Shown here piece by piece: positions 1 through 12,400 of a stretch of 64,000 bases of DNA. This stretch comes from Branchiostoma floridae (Eukaryota > Chordata > Leptocardii > Amphioxiformes > Branchiostomatidae). Each line of letters starts with the position of its first letter. Within the stretch, counting starts at the first letter, position 1. Where the stretch lies: the NCBI RefSeq assembly GCF_000003815.2, contig NC_049979.1, forward strand, positions 32,655,486 through 32,719,485, read 5' to 3'. The notes under the pieces were generated by a model. That model searched no databases, was not told where the DNA came from, and saw nothing but the letters and a program-made list of their open reading frames with translations. Both the position numbers and the translations under genes were made by a program.

Positions 1-167
1 CAAGGAACGGTGTTATCAATGGTTTAAATAGCAAAGAAAAAAATCAACTTCATCTTGAAGCATATACCTTATCATTTAAGTTTTTCTAAAAATTATCCAT
101 ACTTCCCCAATTACAATCACACGATAAGGTCCTACATAAATAGACAATAGCGTGTTTTATTTCCCCC
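1..167 (-). other. Sulfatase 3' UTR (start), running off the window
   Basis: AT-rich sequence directly after the stop codon. It is nearly repeated at 31681-31838, inside intron 2 of the same gene (see that entry). No other feature was seen. Confidence 0.6.
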
Positions 168-433
168 TTATAGCCAAGGTCCAAAAACATCTCCATGTAG
201 AGCAGGATTTGCCATCGGGTCACGTGCAGGCCAGAATGGAGGAACGGCTGTCCTATTGTAGGTCTTCAACTTCATCAGAAGGTCTTGTACGACATCAGGG
301 TACTTTTCTGACAGATCTCTTCTCTCTTGTGGGTCTTTGCGGATATCAAAAAGCCAAATGTGTTTTTTAGGAGAATCCGTTGGTTTTTCAAAGTGATTTC
401 CTGATGTATTTCTGTGCTTCCAGCCGCCCTGGT
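168..433 (-). CDS. Sulfatase exon 9 (C-terminus and stop)
   Basis: Residues 456-543. Reads [12 protein letters not shown], then [20 protein letters not shown], ending in FGPWL and TAA at 168-170. The LFDxxxDPxERxDL and GPW signatures are typical of ARSB C-termini. An AATAAA occurs only a few bases after the stop, and the 3' UTR runs off the left edge of the window. Confidence 0.94.
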
Positions 434-3400
434 CTGTAAAGAAGGATAGAATTTTACCACATACTGAATAATGTTAAACTGCAGCACCACGAATTTTAGA
501 CTGATCGAGTCCATTCCTTGCCAAGGAATGAACAATCAAATGACATCGCGTTATGTAGATTACTTACGACCCACTGCTCACTGAGACACGTGTGCTATTT
601 ATATAACGTAGTTTACAAAAATCAGATATGTAGGAACAATAAACACATTGTTAAATCCAAAACTAGCGACTCCCGACCGTTTGCAATGAAAATTTTCACA
701 TGGTGAAACCCTCTTACACGAAGGTGGGTGGGGGTGGGGATGGGTGCGACGCTAACTCTCATGTCGGATAAGACTGGGTTTTGGGGCCATCCCTGGAAAT
801 GGGAGGGGGGCTCATTTGACCCCACCCCCACCCCCTTCGTAATATTAAAACATCTCATTGTATGATCACCAAATTTGCAAGAGGGGTAGGTTTATCAAGT
901 TTCGTAAATCATGACAAATTCAGATCATTTGACGCAATATGACGTCATAACGACGTTATTTGGTGATTTTTTGGCAAAAATGGGGGAATTCCTGTAATCC
1001 CTAAATGTTTCTCACAAAAAATGTTTCTTATTAATATTTAAGTGTTACAAGACTTCTGTTGTCAAAAGACGACGCAACGACTTGGAAATGACATAACGTC
1101 ATCTGTAGTTTAGCTATCTGCCATTTAAAATACTTTTTTCAACACAAAGGAGTTTCTTTGACGATATTGGAGGTTGGCGGACAGACTCATGCCGAAGGGC
1201 TACAGTTCTGCTAGAAAACGTAGGACGCGAAACTTATTTAATATGCTGGGAATCTGTTACCTGCCTCTTTCCGACAAACCTATTGGTATCGTCTGTTGCC
1301 TCTCTATTTTGGGTAGAAGGTGTGGTTAAATTTAAATTTGGACCCAAAATATAATGAGTTGGGTTAACCTGGCTATAATTATCGCCATGCAGTCGATTAA
1401 ATCAAACCAAATTAAATTGCTTACGTATTGGCAAACGGTTGTTGACATACATTTCATTGCGAAAATTAAACTTAAATGCGATTAATTCAATTAATACCAG
1501 ATCAAGCCTAAAGAAAGTCCGTCTTATAGAAAATAAGTTTCTTTTAATTTAAATTCTACTAGCTATAGGCTGCTGGCGGTATGTGCTTGTCCATGTTAGA
1601 TTATATTTTGACGCAAATTTGTACGATTTTGTAAACTACGATCACCCTTTCTGTGTATATTTCTAACGTCAATGTAGTTCGTTAGTATTAATAAAAGATC
1701 TGCGTAAAATGAATTTAACACACATTAGGTCAACCTTTTAAGTCAACCGTTTACATACTTATAATATTTGCGTTCATGATAACGGTTTAAACGATGTGAT
1801 AACTATTTCTTGTAATACACAAAGTATGGTATTTAATACAAACCTTGAAATCCTGTCAATAACTTCCAGTCCCTCGATCGAATTGCGGCATACGTCAATG
1901 TGTTAAATACGTTGCCTTTGTCATCGCCGGAAGCGCAGGTGAATCCCTTCTTGCACTTCAGAGGGTCGATATTGAGAAGGATCTCCTCTCTCGGGCATTT
2001 TGCACCCATGCTAAAAATACAGGTATCATTATTGAAGATAATGACACTGAATTCGGAAGGATTGAAAGTTCTGGTGGTAGTGAAGGATCGGAAAGTTTTA
2101 AAAATATTGCATCTTGCAAAAATCAGAACTTTGGCTACATACAGAACTTTTAGATTACCCAAAGAGAGAAGGGAGTCACTTAGTTGTGAATTTCTGTAAC
2201 CACCAACGTTTGTGCAGATCCAGAATAAAGTTGATTCAGGAAGAAACCTCATATTTGGGGCCTGAATAAATTAGTCAGATATCACAACAAGGAATATACT
2301 GTTTTTTTAACCCTCAAACCACCGTATGGGGTCAAAACTGACCCCAGACGTATATTAATATGTGCCATTGTGACATTTCTGGTTGAAAACAAATTTCCTA
2401 CTATGAGTTTGTTTGTATATATGTCTTATAACTTCTCATACGTTTTTATCGAGATTGGCTCATTGTTGACTAAGTTATTATAGAAAGTTTATGTATGGTC
2501 CAGTGGGGTCAAAACTGACCCCAGCATTTTCTTAAACAATCTTTTGAGACCCACGCCTAAACTACTTATCGTATGATCACGAAATTTTCAGACAACGATG
2601 TACATGTGCAACGAAATTATGGTAACAACTGTTGTGTCATTATCATGTTATATGACGACGCCATGACGTAATTTAGTTTAAATTGGCCGCCATCTTGGAT
2701 TTTGACTGATGACGTCATCAAATTAGCATAAGGTATGAATATTGAATCATGAAGTTTACTTTGAATCTTATAAGATGTCATGAACAAGTTTGAAATGCCA
2801 AGAAAACCTTAAAACTTGAATGTTTAAGCCAAAATTAGAAAATTGGGTAATAGATTATGGGTGTCAGAATTCCGTTGCCATGGCAATATGAAAAATGATG
2901 AACTTTTTTTATTCACTTAAGAGTCATTGCAGGAGAAAACCAGGCAGAGGTCGGAAGATGGGGGTCGGCCAAATCAACTCAGGCATTAGAGAACATCCTA
3001 TCCACATGTACGTGTGCAAGTAGATTTTTTTTTGTAATTTGACAAAGTTTTGTAACATGATTTTGTGATTTTCAACAGTGCGTTTTAAGTATTTTGCAAA
3101 CAGTATGCTCCTTTGTAATAGGGTTCTATATGTAGGTTTCTCATAGACTTAATGTTTCTAGTCCGTCCTTATGGTGATGAATAAATTAACAGTCAGGCAT
3201 ACTAACAAACCATTGGTATACTTTTACATATCGTATTTTGTTAATAGCTAAAATTCTTTGTTAGGGTCATGTTTCTATGTTGAAGATTGCCAATAATAGT
3301 ATGCGGTCACCCATGTGGCCTGCAGTGCAGTAAATAGTATGTGGAGTATAGAGATAACCCCCATGTAGATCATTTTTCATTATGTATCACATAGGGAAAG

Positions 3401-6400
3401 CACACTTTGTAAGGGACTAATTGACGTCTTAGAGATACTATATACACACATCCTTATATGCCCCATACAGAGCCCAAATGAATAGCAGTAAATAGGTATA
3501 GCTTTGTTTGACAGTTAAGAATTGTTCCTATACAGAAACACAAATAAATGACATAACTTACCCCATATTGAGCACTTACAGAGCAACAAATCCGGGTAAA
3601 ACCAGTATATTTCATTTTCAAGTGGCCGTATATCCCCATACAGAGCCCAAATAATTACTTGCAATTAGTTGAAGCATTTTCGACAATTAAGCAGTGATCC
3701 TACACAGGGACACCAAAAAGTTGCCGTCCATTACCCTGTAGTGAGCAGTTATTACCTGTTTCGACATAGTCAAAAACCTGGAAAATCCCCATAAAGACCC
3801 CCCGCTCACGGCTCGTGGTATACATGGCCCAATTAAACGACGCTTGATTTTCAATTAGTAGTATCAGAATAGCCATCGCAATTTCAGTAATTTTCAGTCA
3901 TCAAAAGTCTGATTTTGGAGGGTCTCAGAGGGGGGCTCCAGAACGCCATAACGAAAAATAGCTGGAGGGTTTTAATCATATGGCTGTTCATAGTTCCGCA
4001 TACCTATCCCACATAAAAAGTTTGAGTTGATTTGGCCGACCCCCATCTTCCGACCTCTGCCTGGTTTTGCCTGGTTTTCTCCTGCAATGACTCTTAAATT
4101 GTTTGTTATCAATATTTTCTAAAAAAGGACCAAGTTTGGTGGCCCTAGCATCAGCCATTCAGGGGCTATTTGACTTTGAAGTTGGTGCGGGCATAAAAAA
4201 AACCTTACCCGGTCTGAATAGCGTTAGTGCAAAATGCGGTCCTCATGATATTTTGCATAAATTATGATGATGAGCTATAATTATTCTCACCTGATCATGT
4301 CAAACTGTCCCTCATAGATTGATGAAGCTATACATATATGTAAATCACAAAAAGAGTCACCAAACAATCTGTATTTGTACAAAACGTTATGGGGTCAGTT
4401 TTGACCCCATACGGTAATCTACGTCACAAAAAAGGTACGGTGGTTTGAGGGTTAAATACCTTGTAATAAGGAAAGGAAATTTGAGCCGAAGATTTTTTGA
4501 AATGTATGAAAATACATAATTTTGATTTGATTTTATTCATTCTGATGGAGTAGATTCCGAGAAACCACGAGGGTTGCCATTGTCGTCATTTACAAATGTT
4601 TTCAATTATATTCAATTATATCTATCGGAGATTTCATAATTTAGAAGTAGTTTGAATGCTATTTTGAACCTTTTGAATATTTCCCCAATGTGTAAAACCT
4701 TTGAAATATTCGCGATGTGGAACAGAATACTTCTAACAGTTTGTAAAAATTGGTAACAGCATTTTGCTTTCATTTACCATTTTTTACATTTTTTTTTGTA
4801 ATATTGGGTCAAGGGCTAGGAAGAAAGCAATCCACACATCCTTTCAAGGTATGGTTACACTACAAGGTGCATAAATGTGAAAATTATGTGAATTTAGTGC
4901 ACGATGCCAAGAAAATGTGATTTAATGTGACTTCCTTTGGAAAAATGTGAAACCCAAAATGTGATTTATTTTCAAAATGTGAATCGTCAAATGTTATTCT
5001 ATGTGAATTAATGTGACCCTTCGAAAAATGTGAATCGATTATGTGAAATCGCACAACCCAAAAACGTGACCGAAAAAAATGTGAATGTGAAATGTGACAA
5101 AATGTGAAGCGATGTGAAACGGTTTTACTCCGCAAACTGGACGGAGGCGAATGTGAAATTATGTGAAGTTGAAATCACATTTTTTCACATAACAGATCAA
5201 AATGTTATTTTATGTGAAAGTGTTTCACATAATTTCACATTAGCCGGTGTCCTAGCTAAGAATGTGATTTTATGTGAAAAAGTTTCAATATATAACAGAT
5301 AAGTTTCCACGTGTTTCCAAAATATGCATTCAGCATGCAAACACTTCTCAAAGATTTTAAGTATGTATTCCATACTGTCTTGTCTTGTCATAAACCACAG
5401 ACTTCGTACGCGGTCAAGACAAAGGCTGTCTTTTTTAATTCCACGTCGCTCTTGTATGGGTTAAATATTTGTGGACTGTTCTTTAAAATACGCGTGGTAA
5501 GCGATACAAAGCTTGCGCAAAGTTATTCTGCTGTTTAGTCAAGGTCGCATAACACAGTATTTATAAGTAGGTGGGGCACAAAATAGGGCGTCGCAGTTCT
5601 TGAAAAGCCATAGAAATTTTTCTGTGCACGTCAGCGAGTCGGAAACTGTGGTGAATAGTAGAGGAATATGTAAGTTTTGAGGCCATATGAGTTGGGTTAC
5701 GATGTTTGTTTGGCTTGGTAGAATTTCGCGCACGAACCCGGTTCCCGCTACTTCCGTGTGTCGGCTGCAGTATGGTGACCTCCGCTGGGGGTCATTTCAA
5801 AGTGTTCTTTCTGGGAAAACGAGCAGGCAAACTTCATCTCATTTTCACATATGTTGTAGATTATACCCTCAACTCCAACATATCGAATTCTTGTTAATTA
5901 CTTTTGCACCCTGGTATATTTTTTGAGTCATCGAACCACCTCACTTTGGGGTCCTTATCTATAGAAATCCCCATAGGCGAAAAACTGTGTTCCGCTACCT
6001 CAAAATAAAAAGTGTTAAAAACTCCCCCTTCCCCTTGAGTGCCACTACTATTCTGCCGATTAACTAATTTACAAGTAAAAGCACCGAATTCTTTCACATA
6101 ATATGTAGTTTGACGGCTTCACCCAACTCCTCCTTTATGTAGCACCTAAGAGTTAAGAAGATTCAAGAAGTTAGTGATCTGTTAGTTGAACCATACCGGG
6201 CCAGTTTGTATAAACAGTCTGTTCAAAAGATCTTGTATAAACATTATGGTCAATTAGAATTAGAAATCTTAGTCGGTACTTTGAAGAACCAAATCCTACT
6301 GGACAGACAACAAAGGAAATGGTGGACCCGTCATTATGTGACCATAGTTGTGTCTGTGCCGAGGACGGATTTAACTTAAATAGACGACTCTCATCCATAT

Positions 6401-9400
6401 TCACATCACACAAGCCTGCTATTAGATCAACAAGGACGCGCTTTTTTTTTTACGTCAAACCCAAAATAGCGGGCATACAGTGGACTGACTGGAGTTTAGA
6501 AAAGATTTTCTTATTTGTCTGACATGGACATGCTAATTGCCTCCTGTAGAGGCTTAGATAGATATGTTTAGCATACTCCTATAAAGCATAAAAGACAAAA
6601 CAAGGGGCTAATTGGACAACATAAAAGGGATAAGTACCAAATATAAAGGTGTTTACTTTGCAAATCGGCTGGACTTTTGTACTGCCACCCATAATACTTA
6701 CTTGTATATATACATATAGATAATTTGACGATGTCAACATTAAAGTGCAAAATGCTTGAAGGCTTACTAATTCGAGGAGACTCGTTTTACCACTCAGAGG
6801 TCACACTCCAAACTATAAGAAATCATATTTACAAGTCTTCACTCTATGTATAGTATTTCATTTTACAGTGCTTATACAACAGGAAACATTATTGCATTAA
6901 CAAAGCCCGTAAACTGAAGCGACGACTATTTCCGGCATCTATACAACCATTGCCAAATCATAATTTAAACTACGCAAGCTGCCAACAGGAACAGAAAAAT
7001 ACGAAAAAAATGTAAAAGGGAGTCTATAGCAAATGATTATAGAACGTACGTACAAAAACACAGACAGGGTGTACCCAAACACAACTGACTTGCACAAAGT
7101 CTGGCTTCACTTGACTGCAGACTGGGATGTGTATTGGGCACTACGAACACGGAATGGTTACGAACGGACATTTTTGGAAACAATTCTGGGGCAATTCATT
7201 AGCGCATCAAAATTGTCGCTGTTAGATTGCCCCTTTTGTTTTGGCAACATTTTTCGTTTTTCGACCCTGGCCAAATTTATAAACGTGGAAAGGCGAAGAT
7301 TTCTGGGATAACGACGAAAAATCCGATTTATGGTCCCTCCGGGCGGTCAAATGCGCGCGGTCAATGTGCGCTTCACACCTACATTCTATCCCTCTCGCCC
7401 ATAATCCCCATTGTTTACTCATTAGGGAGACGAATCAGCTGTTTTTTGACGATACTTTAGTCGCTTTTATTGGGCTTTCTATTTTGTCATTTTTCTTGAA
7501 TTCTGCCAGCCAATACAAGATACAATACAAAATAGAAAGCTCGCTTTAAAAAAAAAACGACTAAAAAAACATTTAAAAAAAGCCGGAGCCTAACTTCTGC
7601 TTAGAGAAAATATCAAGCCTACATGGAAACACTTCAAACTTTGTGGGCAACCTTCCTGTTTGAACGTTCTTTCAGAGCTGTACAAATTACCCGTAGATAA
7701 TAGTGCTAGACCAGAATCCTATATATCTTATAATCTTAAAACAGGACTTGTCAATTATCTACAGCATTTCTTACTTTAGAAAACAACAAGAATCCATTCA
7801 TTTTCCCGTCGGCCACAGTTTAGGGTAAAGTTTATCAAGCCTGCATTGAAACACTTCAAAATGCGTGGTCAACATTCCTGTTTGGGCGTCCCTTCAAAGC
7901 TGTACAAGTTACCCGTAGTCAATAATGATAGACCAGAATCATATAGTATCTTGTAATCTTAAAACAGGACTTGTCAATGTTCTGCAGCATTTCTAACTTT
8001 AGAAAACAACAAGAATCCATCCATTTTCCCGTTGGCCACAATTTACGGTAAAGTCTATTAGTCCTGCATTGAAACACTACAAACTTTGTGGTCAAACATT
8101 CATGTTTGGGAGTCCCTTTAAAGCGGTACAAGTTACCCGTAGGTATTAATAATGCTAGACCAGAATCCTATATGTCTTAAAATCTTAAAACAGGACTTGT
8201 CAATGTTTTACCGCATTCCTAACTGTAGAAAACAACAAGAATCCATCCCGGAGTTTTCCCGTCGGCCATCGTTTCGGGTAAAGTCTATCAGGCCTGCATT
8301 GAAACACTCCAAAATGCGTGGGCAACATTTCTGTTTGGGCGTCCCTTCAAAGCTGTACAAGTTACCCGTACTACGGCCGTAGGTAATAATGATAAACCAG
8401 AATCCTAAATATCTTATAACAACAAAACAGGACTTTTCAATGCTCTACAACATTTCTGACTTTAGAAAACGACAAGAGTTTAACATTTTTTTCCGTGGGC
8501 CACGGTTTAGGGTAAAGTCTATCAGGCCTGCATTGAATCACTCCAAATTGCGTGGTCAACCGTTTCTGTTTGGGCGTCCCTTCAAAGCTGTACAAGTTAC
8601 CCGTAAGTAATAATGATAGACCAGAATCCTATATATCTTGTAATATTAAAACAGGTCTTTTCAGTGTTTAATAATATTCCTTACTTTAGAAAAAAAACAA
8701 GAATCCATCCATTTTCAAGTCGGCCACAATTTAGGGTAACGTCAATTAGTCCTGCATTGAAACACTTCAAAATGCGTGGTCAACATTCATGTTCGGGCAA
8801 GCTTTTAAAGCTGTACAAGTTACCCGTAGGTAATAATGCTAGACCAGAATCGTATATATCTTATAATCTTAAAACAGGACTTGTCAATGTTCTACAGCAT
8901 TTCTTACTTTAGAAAACAACAGGAATCCATCCATTTTGCCGTCGGCCACAATTTACGGTAAAGTCTATGAGGCATGCATTGAAACACTTCAAACATTCCT
9001 GTTTGGGCGTCCCTTCAAAGCTGTACAAGTTACCCGTAGTCAATAATACTAGACCAGAATTCTATATGTCTTATAATCTTTAAACAGGAGTTTTCAATTC
9101 TCTACAGCATTCCTAACTTTAGACAACAACAAGAATCCATCCATTTTCCCGTCGGCCATCGTTTCGGGTAAAGTCTATCAGGCCTGAATTGGAAAGGTCC
9201 AAAATGCGTGGTCAACTTTCCTGTTTGAGCGACCCTTCAAAGCTGTACAAGTTACCCGTAGTCAGTAATGCTAGACCAGAAACCTATATATCTTATAACA
9301 ACAAAACAGGACTTTTCAATGCTCTACAGCATTCCTAACTTTACAAAACGACAAAAATCTATCAATTTTCCCGTCGGCCATCGTTTCGGGTAAAGTCTAT

Positions 9401-12400
9401 CAGGAATGCATTGAAACACTCCAAACATTCCTGTTTTGGCGTCTCTGTAAAGCTGTACAAGTAACCCGTAGGTAATAATGCTAGACCAGAATCTTATATA
9501 TCTCGTAATCTCAAAACAGGACTTTTCAGTGTTCTACAGCATTCCTAACTTTACAAAACGACAAGAATCCTTTTATTTTCCCTTGGTCCACAGTATAGGG
9601 TAAAGTCTGTTAATCCTGCATTGAAACACTTCAAGCATTAATGTTTGGGCGTCCCTTTAAAGCTGTACAAGTTACCCGTAGGTAATAATGCTAGACCAGA
9701 ATCCTATATATCTTATAATCTTAAAACAGGGCCTTTCAATGTTCTACAGCATTCCTAACTTTAGAAAACGATAAGAATCCATCCATTTTCCCGTCGGACA
9801 CAATTTAGGGTAAAGTCTATCAGGCCTGCATTGGAACACTCAAAAATGCGTGGTCAACATTCCTGTTCTGGCGTCTCTGTAAAGCTGTACAAGTTACCCA
9901 TAGGTAATAATGCTAGACCAGATTTCTATATATCTTGTAATCTTAAAACAGGACTTGTCAATGTTCTACAGCATACCTAACTTTAGAAAAAGACAAGAAT
10001 CTACCCATTTTCCCGTCGGCCATCGTTTCGGGTAAAATCTATCAGACCTGCATTGGAACACTCCAATATGCGTGGTCAACATTCCTGTTTTGGCGTCTCT
10101 GTAAAGCTGTACAAGTTACCCGTAGGTAATAATGATAGACCAGAATCTTATATATCTCGTAATCTTAAAACAGGACTCTTCAGTGTTCTACAGCATTCCT
10201 AACTGTAGAAAACAACAAGAATCCATTTATTTTCCCGTGGTCCACAGTTTAGGGTAAAGTCTATCAGGAATGCATTGAAACACTCCAAACATTAATGTAC
10301 TGGCGTCCCTTTAAAGCTGTACAAGTTACCCGTAGGTAATAATGTTAGATCCGAATCCTATATATTCTATAATCTTAAAACAGGACTTGTCAATGTTTTA
10401 CAGCATTCCTAACTTTAGAAAACGACAAGAATCCATCCATTTTCCCGTCGGCCATCGTTTCGGGTAAAGTCTATCAGGCATGCATTGAAACACTCCAAAC
10501 ATTCCTGTTTTGGCGTCTCTGTAAAGCTGTACAAGTAACCAGTAGGTAATAATGATAGACCAGAATCTTATATATCTCGTAATCTTAAAACAGGACTTTT
10601 CAATGTTCTACAGCATTCCTTACTTTAGAAAACAACAAGAATCCATTTATTTTACCGTCGTCTACCGTTTCGGGTAAAGTCTATCAGGCCTTCATTGAAA
10701 CACTTCAAACATTCGTGTTTGGGCGTCCCTTCATAGCCTTACAAGTTACCCGTTGGTAATAATAATGCTAGGCCAGAATCCTTATAATCCTAAAACAAGA
10801 CATTTTTTTGATGTTCTACGGCTTTATTTAGTTCAAATTAGGGGATAGAGTATAACTTTAGTAATACTTGTGCAAATAATATCAAACTTAGTGAAAGTTC
10901 CAATCGGCAGGAGAGTTTTCTTTTCCTGATCCGTGGGAGCGGAAATTGTTGCTATGGCAACCTCACTCACTCACTTATGTCTTACATAACGTCATTGATA
11001 CTATATAAACTCGGCACAAAAAGTTTGGAATATGAACTTTGGCTGATCATATTTCCGCTGTTTCTGCATCAATTTTAATTTGTGATATATCAATAGAAAG
11101 CGTGTGTGATTTCCTTTCATATGGTATCAAACTCCTTATGATTATAAATTCTCGGAACGAGCACCAGGGCTACTTACGTCAGTGGGTCGCGAAAAAAAAG
11201 TGCCCAAATTTCAATTTTTGTGTTCAACTCTGTATCATCCTGCTGGCATGGGTGTGGGTGTAAAGGATTCAATCTGTCCTTTTTCACGTTATCTTTGGTC
11301 TACAGAACATACAAGTTTATCTTTAACATTTGGTAAGAGTATATGTGCCCTTTTGACTGTTGGATGACCGAATTGAGGTGTGGATGCGGCAAGGAGAATG
11401 CCACGCTGACTGTCGCACGGATAGAGCGTAACAGCGCGTAGGGCTTGGTGTGGTGTATGTATGCGGGAAGGTTCTCATGTAAGGGAGGGAATATGCAGGG
11501 GAAGTCTTGTGTCTTTTTGTAAGAATGTCAGAATCGCAATGTAATTCACGGTCAGGTTTTCTTGCGGGAAGGTTCTTATGTAAGGGAGGGAATATGCAGG
11601 GGAAGTCGTGTGTCCTTTTGTAAGAATGTCAGAATCAACATATAGTTCACGGGTTTCACGGTCCGGTTGTCTGGCGGGAAGGTTCTTGTGTAACGGAGGG
11701 AATATGCAGGGAAAGTCTTGTGTCCTTTTGTAAGAATGTCAGAATCAAAGTATAGTTCACGGGTTTCACGGTCAGGTTTTCTGGCGGGAAGATTCTTATG
11801 TAAGGGAGGGAATATGCAGGGAAAGTCTTGTGTCCTTTTGTAAGAATGGCAGAATCCCAATATAGTTCACGGGTTTCACGGTCAGGTTTTCTGGCGGGAA
11901 GGTTCTTATGTAAGGGAGGGAATAGGCAGGGAAAGTCTTGTGTCCTTTTGTAAGAATGTCAGAATCAAAGTATAGTTCACGGGTTTCACGGTCAGGTTTT
12001 CTGGCGGGAAGGTTCTTTCTAACATAAGGGAAGGAATATGCAGGGAAAGTCTTGTGTCTTTTTGTAAGAATGTCAGAATCAAAATATAGTTCACGGGTTT
12101 CACGGTCCGTTTGTTTGGCGGGAAGGTTCTCATGTAAGGGAGGGAATATGCAGGGGAAGTCTTGTGTCTTTTTGTAAGAATGTCAGAATCGCAATATAGT
12201 TGACGGGTTTCACGGTCCGGTTGTTTGGCGGGAAGGTTCTTATGTAAGGGAGGGAATATGCAGGGAAAGTCTTGTGTCTTTTTGTACGAATGTCAGAATC
12301 GCAAGATAGTTCACGGGTTTTACGGTGAGGTTTTCTGGCGGGAAGATTCTTATGTAAGGGAGGGAATATGTCAGGGGAAGTCTTGTGTCTTTTTGTAAGA

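Noticed and set aside
275-535. Minus-strand 86-residue frame over the last sulfatase exon
   Set aside because: It is a shadow in another frame; the true frame gives the [13 protein letters not shown] sulfatase C-terminus ending at 168.
8152-8912. Three tandem 70-100 codon proteins on the plus strand
   Set aside because: By-products of the 220-bp satellite array; unit lengths vary and the frame is not conserved between units.
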